Origin: Ilumatobacter sp.
GTDB taxonomy: Bacteria; Actinomycetota; Acidimicrobiia; Acidimicrobiales; Ilumatobacteraceae
Direction of reading: 5' to 3'
Length of the DNA: 14,904 nucleotides
Assembly (NCBI GenBank): GCA_029263275.1
Contig: JAJCXU010000490.1
Location: forward strand, 1-14,904
Positions within the stretch are counted from its first letter, which is position 1; each line of letters begins with the position of its first letter. The notes under the pieces are model-generated. The model had not been told where the DNA came from and searched no databases. It saw only the letters and a list, made by a program, of their open reading frames with translations. Shown piece by piece: positions 7,221 through 14,904 of the stretch. A program made the translations under genes and the position numbers.

Positions 7221-8531
7221 GTGACCAGCGAAGCAATGACCTTCAAGATCGGGGTGCTCGGCTGCGGCAACGTGGGCGCCGCACTCATCGATCTCGTCGC
7301 CACCCAACGTGCCAGCGTGCTGGAGCGGACTGGGATCGATCTGGGAGTTACCCGCGTGGCGGTGCGCAACATGTCCGCCCCGCGAGATGTCGAGGTGCCA
7401 GAGGGTGTCCTCACTCGCGATGCCATGGCCGTGGTCAGCGATCCCGACGTCGACATCATCGTCGAGTCGATTGGCGGCATCGAGCCAGCCCGGGAACTGA
7501 TCCTCGCCGCCCTCGAACACGGCAAGCCGGTGGTCACGGCGAACAAGGAACTCCTCGCAAACGTGGGTGCTGAGCTCTACGCCGCAGCCGACGCCGCCGG
7601 ACATGATCTGTTGTTCGAGGCTGCCGTTGCTGGCGGTATCCCGGTGATGCGTGCACTGCGCGAGAGCTTGCACGGCGAGCCGATTACGCGCGTCCTTGGC
7701 ATCATCAACGGCACGACCAACTACATCCTCACGAAGATGACCGACGCCGTCGACAGCGGCGGCGACGCTGACTACGGCGCCGCGCTCAGGGATGCACAGA
7801 GCTTGGGGTACGCCGAGCGCGATCCCACTGCTGACGTCGAGGGCTACGACGCTGGTGCGAAGGCCGCCATCATCGCCACCGTCGCGTTCGGTAAGAAGGT
7901 CGTCGCTGGCGACGTCTATCACGAGGGCATCAGCGAGATCACCGCCTCGGAAATCGCGATTGCCCGACGGCTCGGCTACGTGGTCAAACTGCTGGGCATT
8001 GTCGAGCGCGACAGCACGAGCGGTGACATCAGCGTCCGCGTGCATCCCTCGATGGTTCCCGAGCACCATCCGCTCGCCACAGTTCGTGACAGCTTCAACG
8101 CCGTGTTCGTCGAAGGCGACTTCGTCGACAGCTTGATGTTCTACGGTCGTGGCGCAGGAGGCGCTCCAACGGCGAGCGCCGTGTTCGGCGACGTGGTCGA
8201 TGCCGCCATCAACCTGCGCGCTGGTACCCACGGCTCGCTGGGCACCTTGGGCAAGGCCACCATTCGGCCGATCGATGAAACGTCTGCGGAGTACCTCCTT
8301 GGACTCGACGTGGCGGATCAGCCCGGCGTGCTGCACGCCGTGACCGGTGTGTTCGCCAAACACGACGTGAGCATCCGCGTGGCCGAGCAGGAGGGCAACG
8401 GGCCCGATGCTCGGCTGGTCTTCATCACTCACGAGGCACTGGAGAAGGACGTGCAAGCCACCGTGCGCGAACTCAATGAACTCGATGCCGTGCTCAAGGT
8501 CGGCGGCCTGCTGCGCGTGATTGGCGACTGA
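7221..8531 (+). CDS. hom: Homoserine dehydrogenase
   Basis: The 436-residue enzyme reduces aspartate semialdehyde to homoserine with NAD(P)H. The Rossmann domain starts with KIGVLGCGNVGAAL (GCGNVG at 14-19). VVTANKELLA holds K109, and FEAAVAGGIPVMRALRESL and IINGTTNYILTKM are standard. ERDPTADVEGYDAGAK contains the catalytic-site Asp/Lys region (D210, K214). GRGAGGAPTASAVFGD closes the catalytic part, and a C-terminal ACT domain (about 357-436) is the usual seat of threonine feedback inhibition. The GTG at 7221 is favoured by the promoter spacing; the ATG at 7236 is the alternative. thrC begins 1 nt after its stop, implying translational coupling. Confidence 0.97.
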   Translation: MTSEAMTFKIGVLGCGNVGAALIDLVATQRASVLERTGIDLGVTRVAVRNMSAPRDVEVPEGVLTRDAMAVVSDPDVDIIVESIGGIEPARELILAALEHGKPVVTANKELLANVGAELYAAADAAGHDLLFEAAVAGGIPVMRALRESLHGEPITRVLGIINGTTNYILTKMTDAVDSGGDADYGAALRDAQSLGYAERDPTADVEGYDAGAKAAIIATVAFGKKVVAGDVYHEGISEITASEIAIARRLGYVVKLLGIVERDSTSGDISVRVHPSMVPEHHPLATVRDSFNAVFVEGDFVDSLMFYGRGAGGAPTASAVFGDVVDAAINLRAGTHGSLGTLGKATIRPIDETSAEYLLGLDVADQPGVLHAVTGVFAKHDVSIRVAEQEGNGPDARLVFITHEALEKDVQATVRELNELDAVLKVGGLLRVIGD

Positions 8532-8532
8532 C

Positions 8533-9909
8533 ATGCGTTACGTCTCGACACGCGGATCTGCTCCCGACCTCGGCTTCAACGATGTACTGCTCGCTGGCCT
8601 CGCCACTGACGGTGGCCTGTACATGCCCGAGACGTGGCCGACCGTGCAGCCAACTCGCGGTGCGCGGACCTACGTCGAACGCGCCGTCGAAGTGATGCTG
8701 CCCTTCGTCGCTCCCGACATCGACGAAGTCACACTGACCCATCTGTGTACGGAGGCCTATTCGACCTTCCGGCATTCGGCGATCACTCCGCTGGTGCAGA
8801 TCGACCACCGGCTCTGGGTGCAGGAGCTGTTCCACGGTCCCACCCTCGCCTTCAAAGACGTGGCGCTGCAGCTCGTCGGCAAGTTGTTCGATCACGTCTT
8901 GTCAGCTCGAGGTGAACGGGTCACGATTGTCGGCGCGACGAGCGGCGACACCGGTTCGGCCGCGATCGATGGAGTGTCGGGCTGCGCGAACGTCGACATC
9001 GTGATCCTGTATCCGCTGGGTCGGACCAGCGATGTGCAGCGCAAGCAGATGACCACGGTCGATGCCCCGAATGTCCACACGGTCGCCGTCGAGGGCACGT
9101 TCGACGACTGCCAGGACCTCGTGAAGGCGATGTTCAACGACGCCGAATTCCGCAATCGCAACCAGTTGTCGGCCGTCAACTCGATCAATTGGGCCCGCGT
9201 CATGGCCCAAACCGTCTACTACGTCACCGCCTCTGAAGCGTTTGCCGAAGCGCCGACGTTCAGCGTGCCGACCGGCAACTTCGGCAACGTGCTAGCGGGC
9301 TGGATCGCACGCGAGATGGGCGCGCCGATTCGTGACTTCATCATCTCGTCGAACACGAACGACATCCTCACTCGGTTCGTCAACGACAACGACATGTCCG
9401 CTCGCGACGTGGTTCCCACCCTGAGCCCCTCGATGGACATCCAGGTGTCGTCGAACTTCGAGCGACTGCTGTTCGAGATGAATGGTCGCGACGGTGGCTT
9501 GACCACCGAGCAACTGACTCGGTTCCGAGCGATGGGGCGGCTCGACATCGAAGGCGACCAGCGCGAGCAGTTCATGACGGGTTCGTTCCGGGCCGCAGCG
9601 TTCGACGACTCGGCCACGCTGACCGAGATTCGACGCGTCTATGAGGCGTCGGGGTATGTCCTCGATCCGCACTCCGCCACCGCGACCGCGGCGGCACGGA
9701 TGCTGACCGCCACTGACGACGCAGGCCCCGTTGTCACCCTCGCAACAGCACATCCTGCCAAGTTCCCGGACGCGGTCGAGGACGCCATCGGCCTGCGCCC
9801 CGCACTCCCCGCACACCTCGCCGACCTGTTCGAGCGTGAAGAACGAACTCAGACCGTTGCCAACGACTTGGCCGCCGTGCAACGGCTGGTCGAACAACTC
9901 ACGCACTGA
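8533..9909 (+). CDS. thrC: Threonine synthase (long form)
   Basis: This PLP-dependent fold-type II enzyme converts O-phosphohomoserine to threonine. At 458 residues it is the long form with the N-terminal MRYVSTRGSAPDLGFNDVLL segment, as in E. coli, yeast and Corynebacterium, unlike the ~350-residue form of Mycobacterium. HGPTLAFKDVA holds the Schiff-base lysine (K108). ATSGDTGSAA (135-144) and PTGNFGN (246-252) form cofactor-binding loops, and AVNSINWARVMAQTVYY is characteristic. The start is ATG at 8533 in hom-TGAcATG; a TTG at 8521 in the same frame is less likely. No thrB follows, so its substrate must come from a homoserine kinase encoded elsewhere. Confidence 0.97.
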   Translation: MRYVSTRGSAPDLGFNDVLLAGLATDGGLYMPETWPTVQPTRGARTYVERAVEVMLPFVAPDIDEVTLTHLCTEAYSTFRHSAITPLVQIDHRLWVQELFHGPTLAFKDVALQLVGKLFDHVLSARGERVTIVGATSGDTGSAAIDGVSGCANVDIVILYPLGRTSDVQRKQMTTVDAPNVHTVAVEGTFDDCQDLVKAMFNDAEFRNRNQLSAVNSINWARVMAQTVYYVTASEAFAEAPTFSVPTGNFGNVLAGWIAREMGAPIRDFIISSNTNDILTRFVNDNDMSARDVVPTLSPSMDIQVSSNFERLLFEMNGRDGGLTTEQLTRFRAMGRLDIEGDQREQFMTGSFRAAAFDDSATLTEIRRVYEASGYVLDPHSATATAAARMLTATDDAGPVVTLATAHPAKFPDAVEDAIGLRPALPAHLADLFEREERTQTVANDLAAVQRLVEQLTH

Positions 9910-9914
9910 AGCAC

Positions 9915-9968
9915 CCCAAATCCTGCGCTGAGTTCCTGCTCAGCGGGACGCCAACGCAGGATTTTGGG
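9915..9968. repeat. Long imperfect palindrome with nested hairpin after thrC
   Basis: The outer arms CCCAAATCCTGCG (9915-9927) and CGCAGGATTTTGGG (9955-9968) are complementary apart from one bulged T. Inside, CGCTGAG (9926-9932) and CTCAGCG (9939-9945) form a perfect 7-bp stem with loop TTCCTG. The two stems share the CG at 9926-9927, so the folds compete at that point. There is no T-run, so it is not a classical terminator. It could be an end-of-transcript structure or a REP/MITE-like dispersed repeat. Confidence 0.75.
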
Positions 9969-10035
9969 CGCGACGGGGATGGGGTCGGGGCCACCCGTCG
10001 AAATCACATCGTTGTGAGCAATGCGTGTCGAGACG

Positions 10036-10065
10036 TTGCATTCCCGCAGGCCAGTGGGCTATCGT
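10036..10065 (+). promoter_or_regulatory. Candidate rho promoter
   Basis: TTGCAT (10036-10041), an 18-bp spacer and TATCGT (10060-10065) give a good -35/-10 match, predicting a start near 10072 and a leader of about 160 nt before rho. Confidence 0.5.
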
Positions 10066-10123
10066 CATCGCCACTCGGTTCGCCGAGTCGCACCCCGAAC
10101 TCTCGGTTGTGTGCGAATGTCTG

Positions 10124-10173
10124 CTCAGGGGATTCCGTCGGGCGCGATTCGACCCCTCATCGCCTTCCCTGAG
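10124..10173 (+). promoter_or_regulatory. Leader hairpin upstream of rho
   Basis: CTCAGGGGA (10124-10132) pairs with TTCCCTGAG (10165-10173) over 9 bp with one G-U, and a GTCG/CGAC pair lies inside. The structure sits within the predicted rho leader about 60 nt before the start codon. rho is known to be autoregulated through its leader in other bacteria; that role here is inference. Confidence 0.45.
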
Positions 10174-10214
10174 ACCTGATCACTTTCTGTCTTCCAGCCC
10201 AACAGGCTGACTGC

Positions 10215-10220
10215 AGGAGG
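10215..10220 (+). promoter_or_regulatory. Strong ribosome binding site of rho
   Basis: AGGAGG, extended to GGAGGAGAGG, precedes the GTG at 10232 by 11 nt from the core or 6-7 nt from the second GAGAGG. It fixes the start of rho and is by far the strongest Shine-Dalgarno in the window. Confidence 0.75.
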
Positions 10221-10231
10221 AGAGGAACAAC

Positions 10232-12163
<1,932 letters not shown>

Positions 12164-12166
12164 ACC

Positions 12167-12196
12167 CCGCAGCGCCAACGGCGCTGCGGTCTCTCT
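12167..12196 (+). terminator. Intrinsic terminator of rho
   Basis: CCGCAGCGCC (12167-12176), loop AAC, GGCGCTGCGG (12180-12189) form a perfect 10-bp GC-rich stem beginning 4 nt after the rho stop codon, followed by TCTCTCT. The tail is only half T, as is common at high GC. Confidence 0.85.
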
Positions 12197-12225
12197 GCCC
12201 GGAACAAAACGTGATCGCGCGTGGT

Positions 12226-12231
12226 TACACT
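12226..12231 (+). promoter_or_regulatory. Candidate -10 box of rpmE
   Basis: TACACT fits TANNNT and would start transcription near 12238, giving a leader of about 70 nt. A convincing -35 is not seen. Its position between the rho terminator and rpmE supports separate transcription of rpmE. Confidence 0.4.
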
Positions 12232-12308
12232 CTGTCCGCCCGATCTGTCGCCGACGAATTCGTTCAGCCGGCACCAGGAAGATCAACTGAGAATTGAGAC
12301 GAATCATC

Positions 12309-12539
12309 ATGAAGACCGACATCCACCCCACGTACACCGACACTGGCGTGCGTTGCTCCTGCGGCAATACGTTCACCACGAAGTCAACCGTCGAGGGCGA
12401 CCTCACCGTTGAACTCTGCAACGAGTGCCACCCGTTCTTCACGGGCAAGCAGAAGCTCGTTGACTCCGGTGGTCGCGTCGAGCGCTTCAACCGTCGCTAC
12501 GGTGCCCGTAAGGGCGCTCCCTCCAACGTCGAGGAGTGA
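12309..12539 (+). CDS. rpmE: 50S ribosomal protein bL31 (zinc-binding form)
   Basis: The 76-residue protein starts [20 protein letters not shown], the standard bL31 N-terminus. C16, C18, C37 and C40 give the CxC...CxxC zinc site of the C+ form, and [23 protein letters not shown] is the family's signature. C+ proteins are generally the zinc-replete version that Zur-regulated C- paralogues replace under zinc limitation. The ATG at 12309 was chosen over an in-frame start at 12294 because it begins the conserved MKxxIHP. The Shine-Dalgarno is weak. rho-rpmE adjacency is conserved in many bacteria. Confidence 0.98.
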   Translation: MKTDIHPTYTDTGVRCSCGNTFTTKSTVEGDLTVELCNECHPFFTGKQKLVDSGGRVERFNRRYGARKGAPSNVEE

Positions 12540-12546
12540 GACCGCT

Positions 12547-12568
12547 CCGCTGTCATCACTGACAGCGG
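12547..12568 (+). terminator. Hairpin just after rpmE
   Basis: CCGCTGTCA (12547-12555) and TGACAGCGG (12560-12568) form a perfect 9-bp stem with loop TCAC, 8 nt after the rpmE stop. It lacks a T-run, so it may stabilise the 3' end or act together with the stronger hairpin downstream. Confidence 0.5.
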
Positions 12569-12604
12569 CATCACCGATCAAGAGATCGACAAGATCGATC
12601 CACC

Positions 12605-12639
12605 GAAGAGCCGCCCTCCGGGGCGGTTCTTCGCGTTTT
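12605..12639 (+). terminator. Intrinsic terminator of rpmE
   Basis: GAAGAGCCGCCC (12605-12616), loop TCCG, GGGCGGTTCTTC (12621-12632) form a 12-bp stem with one G-U pair, then GCGTTTT. This is the clearest intrinsic terminator in the window and separates rpmE from the DUF1800 unit. Confidence 0.9.
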
Positions 12640-12653
12640 CCCTGCGTGTGGAC

Positions 12654-12682
12654 TCGACAGGGCAGAACCAGACCGCTAATGT
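12654..12682 (+). promoter_or_regulatory. Candidate promoter of the DUF1800/DUF1501 unit
   Basis: TCGACA (12654-12659), a 17-bp spacer and TAATGT (12677-12682) closely match a housekeeping promoter, immediately after the rpmE terminator. Transcription would begin near 12689, leaving a leader of about 115 nt. Confidence 0.6.
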
Positions 12683-12719
12683 TGCGGTTGGGTTACAACG
12701 AGGCGTTCAAGGAAGTGGG

Positions 12720-12761
12720 ATGAACGTCGATACAGGGAACAGCGGGCAACGCATTCACTGA
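12720..12761 (+). CDS. Possible 13-codon leader ORF
   Basis: An ATG at 12720, preceded by AAGGAAGTGGG, encodes MNVDTGNSGQRIH and stops at 12759-12761, between the candidate promoter and DUF1800. The Shine-Dalgarno-like sequence is the main reason to list it. The peptide has no recognisable similarity and no run of one amino acid that would suggest attenuation. Chance occurrence is quite possible. Confidence 0.25.
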   Translation: MNVDTGNSGQRIH

Positions 12762-12805
12762 TTTCGGCGATTCGTCCGAATCCGAACGACGAGGAACACC
12801 CCACT

Positions 12806-14248
12806 GTGCCACTGAAGAACGAACGCAACGTTCGCCACCTCCTGCGCCGCACCGAGTTCATCGACCGGCAGTCCCGTGTCGACGAACTGATGGCGTTGGC
12901 GTCGTTCGAGGCCATCGTCGACAACATTCTCGACGTCCCTGCGAACCCTCCCTCGGTCGTGTTCCAGAACACCGGTGAAGACGACAACTGGCGACGTGGT
13001 CAAGAGCTTGCTCACTTCTGGTTCGACCGCATGGCGAACGATTCGCCGAAGCCGATGCAGGAGAAGATGGCGCTCTTCTGGCACGGACATCTCGTCAGCG
13101 AAATCGGCAAGGTCGGCAGCGCCGTACTGATGCGTGAACAGATCGATCTGTACCGCGCCAACGGTCTCGGCAACTTGCGCAACATGGTCAAGGCCATGTC
13201 GATCCAGGTCGCCATGCTGCGCTACCTCGACAACAATCGCAACGAGGCGGACTCTCCCAATCAGAACTTCGCGCGCGAGTTGATGGAGCTCTTCCTGCTC
13301 GAGGTCGGCAACTACACCGAGGCCGACGTGGAAGCCGCCACGGCAGCCTGGACTGGGCATAGCGACAACTGGGAGACCGACGAGTACGTCTGGCTCGATG
13401 ACCTCCCCAAGCAACACTGGACCCCGATCTACCACGACAGTTCGGTCAAGCAATTCCTGGGCCAGACGATCAACAACACACCCGATCCGCGCCTCCATGG
13501 TGACGAGACGATCGATGTGATTCTGGGTAACGGCGTCGTGCCTGCCGGTGCCAGCAATGTGCACAACCGCGGCCGACCGACGCGGCTGGTCGCCGCCGAG
13601 TTCCTGTCGCGCAAGCTCTGGGTCGACTTCGCCAACCAGACGCCACCCGCCGCGGTGATCGCGGCGATGCGTGACGCCTTGGTGGCGGCCGACTTCGACG
13701 TTCGCCCGTGGGTGCGCACCATGCTGCTGCGCGATGAGTTCTACGCGGATGAGGTGCTCACCGGGCTCGTTCGTTCGCCAATCGACTGGATCGCGTCGCT
13801 GTTGTACGCGTTCAACCTTCCGTCTGAAGATGTCACGCCGACATGGCTTCTGGGCAATACCGGCCAGGAGATTCTGCGGCCGCCAAACGTCAGTGGCTGG
13901 AAGATCAACGGCTACTACGTCAACGCCAGCGCCATGGAGGCGCGGGCTCGGATTGCGCAGGGCTTCGCGTGGGCCGCGCACCGCGACTACTGGTCAGAAG
14001 GTGGGTATCTCCAATTCCGACACGGCCAGCTGACACGGGACGAACTGACCGATGCGAGTCCGTGGCCGGACTACATCCCCACCATGACGAACGAACAGGT
14101 GGTGGACAACATGGCGAGTCTCATGGAGGTCGCCCTGACGCCATCATCGCGACAGCAACTGATCGACCATGCGGCCGCCTCCAGCCGGTGGGATCGCAAT
14201 TACCTGGTCTTCCTGATCCTGCTCGCCCCCGAACTGCACGTGGCCTGA
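12806..14248 (+). CDS. DUF1800 family protein
   Basis: The 480-residue protein carries the landmarks of DUF1800: RHLLRRTEF (10-18), EKMALFWHGHLVSE (86-99), NQNFARELMELFLLEVGNYTEADV (152-175) with AWTGH just after, RPTRLVAAEFLSRKLW (257-272) and ILRPPNVSGW (356-365). The biochemical function of the family is unknown. No signal peptide is evident, since the protein starts directly at the conserved region from the GTG at 12806; GAGG at 12791 is a distant Shine-Dalgarno. A DUF1501 gene follows 14 bp downstream, the partner usually found beside DUF1800 in planctomycetes, proteobacteria and others. Co-transcription and a joint function are likely. Confidence 0.9.
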   Translation: MPLKNERNVRHLLRRTEFIDRQSRVDELMALASFEAIVDNILDVPANPPSVVFQNTGEDDNWRRGQELAHFWFDRMANDSPKPMQEKMALFWHGHLVSEIGKVGSAVLMREQIDLYRANGLGNLRNMVKAMSIQVAMLRYLDNNRNEADSPNQNFARELMELFLLEVGNYTEADVEAATAAWTGHSDNWETDEYVWLDDLPKQHWTPIYHDSSVKQFLGQTINNTPDPRLHGDETIDVILGNGVVPAGASNVHNRGRPTRLVAAEFLSRKLWVDFANQTPPAAVIAAMRDALVAADFDVRPWVRTMLLRDEFYADEVLTGLVRSPIDWIASLLYAFNLPSEDVTPTWLLGNTGQEILRPPNVSGWKINGYYVNASAMEARARIAQGFAWAAHRDYWSEGGYLQFRHGQLTRDELTDASPWPDYIPTMTNEQVVDNMASLMEVALTPSSRQQLIDHAAASSRWDRNYLVFLILLAPELHVA

Positions 14249-14262
14249 ACGGAGAACTCACC

Positions 14263-14904
14263 ATGCTCGACAACGACATCTCCACCACCGGTGCACTCCA
14301 CCATCTCTCGACGCCTGAAGCGGCCCTCGCGTCGTTCAACGAGGCGCACGCGCTCGACCGTCGCCGATTCCTTCAACTTGTGGGCATGGGCGCCGGAGCG
14401 GGCCTCGTTGCCGGTCCCGGCTCCACCCTGCTCGACACGGCCCTTGGCAACATCGACACGTCGTGGGCTGCCGGACCGATCGGCGCGACGGACGGCATTC
14501 TGATCGTGCTGGGCATGTTCGGCGGCAACGACGGGCTGAACACCGTCGTGCCGATCACCGACGGCGAGTACTACTCGCAGCACGGTGAGCTCGCCATTCC
14601 CGCTGGCCAGACCCTCCCGATCAACGCCAACACGGGACTTCACCCCGATCTGACCATCCTCAAGGAGTTCTGGGACTACGGCCAACTCGCGATCGTCGAA
14701 GGCGTCGGGTACCCCGACCCAGACCTGAGCCACTTCAATTCGATGGCGAAGTGGATGGCCGGCAAGACCACTGGCATTCCGACCTCCGGGTGGCTCGGGC
14801 GATGGCTCGACGGCTACCTCAACGGCTCGAAGGATCTCTTCGCCGCTGCCGAAGTTGGACACTCGCTGCCATTGCACCTGCTCGGAGAGTCGAGCCGTGC
14901 AACC
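14263..14904 (+). CDS. DUF1501 family protein with Tat signal, 3' end missing
   Basis: The first 214 residues are present; the gene runs off the right edge. A twin-arginine motif, LDRRRFLQLVGMGAGAGLVAG (RRRFL at 33-37 plus a weakly hydrophobic stretch), predicts export in folded form through Tat. The mature part opens with GILIVLGMFGGNDGLNTVVP (78-97), the DUF1501 hallmark, then LHPDLTILKEFWDYGQLAIVEGVGYPDPDLSHF (126-158), where the Asp/His/Ser residues fit the alkaline-phosphatase-like metal-site fold I associate with this family. GGAG lies 8 nt before the ATG at 14263. Its activity is unknown; a sulfatase- or phosphatase-like hydrolase is a guess. It is probably translated in step with DUF1800. 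Confidence 0.92.
   Translation, partial: MLDNDISTTGALHHLSTPEAALASFNEAHALDRRRFLQLVGMGAGAGLVAGPGSTLLDTALGNIDTSWAAGPIGATDGILIVLGMFGGNDGLNTVVPITDGEYYSQHGELAIPAGQTLPINANTGLHPDLTILKEFWDYGQLAIVEGVGYPDPDLSHFNSMAKWMAGKTTGIPTSGWLGRWLDGYLNGSKDLFAAAEVGHSLPLHLLGESSRAT

Larger units (their letters stand above)
9910..10231. other. 322-bp intergenic region, thrC-rho
   Basis: No protein-coding ORF is credible here; the 61-codon frame at 10025-10210 lacks family features and a ribosome binding site. It contains a long imperfect palindrome just after thrC, a promoter-like pair, and a structured leader ending in a strong Shine-Dalgarno for rho, each listed separately. In the mycobacterial gene order thrB occupies this place. 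Confidence 0.75.

Noticed and set aside
7122..8534. Minus-strand extension of the second DinB-like gene over hom (664 codons in total)
   Set aside because: Only the part from 7121 downwards shows the family pattern; the rest is the complement of hom.

Overview
The window is a high-GC bacterial chromosome segment, most likely from an actinomycete. The order argS, lysA, hom, thrC, rho, rpmE is the arrangement I recall from Mycobacterium and relatives. GTG starts are frequent, several promoters look leaderless, and Rho carries a long Asn/Gly/Arg-rich insert, all of which fit. TIGR03086-type DinB-like proteins and a DUF1800/DUF1501 pair would suit a deep-branching lineage such as Acidimicrobiia, but that assignment is inference.

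Layout. 1-1137: the 3' end of an exported beta-propeller-like protein with a Thr-rich tail, then tRNA-Arg(CCG) on the minus strand. 1138-2317: a two-TM potassium channel with a TrkA/RCK domain (minus) and a divergent intergenic region. 2318-5924: argS, lysA and a stand-alone PemK/MazF-like gene, probably one transcription unit. 5925-7220: two TIGR03086/DinB-like paralogues in convergent orientation whose 3' ends overlap inside an 18-bp perfect palindrome, then a short divergent promoter region. 7221-9909: hom and thrC, tightly coupled. 9910-10231: a 322-bp gap holding a long imperfect palindrome and the promoter and structured leader of rho. 10232-12539: rho and rpmE, with clear intrinsic terminators after rho and after rpmE. 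12654-14904: a new transcription unit with its own promoter, a possible 13-codon leader ORF, DUF1800 and a Tat-exported DUF1501 protein cut by the window edge.

Most of the window is housekeeping: arginyl-tRNA charging, the last step of lysine synthesis, the aspartate branch to threonine, transcription termination and a ribosomal protein. LysA and Hom draw on the same aspartate-semialdehyde pool. thrB, which sits between thrC and rho in the mycobacterial arrangement, is not in this window; its place is taken by the palindrome and rho leader.

I see no unambiguous new multi-gene defence or metabolic system. The points most worth a second look are the DUF1800/DUF1501 pair of unknown function, the antitoxin-less PemK-like gene, the palindrome shared by the two convergent paralogues, the missing thrB with a palindromic element in its place, and the set of start codons lying 6-7 nt after a TANNNT box.
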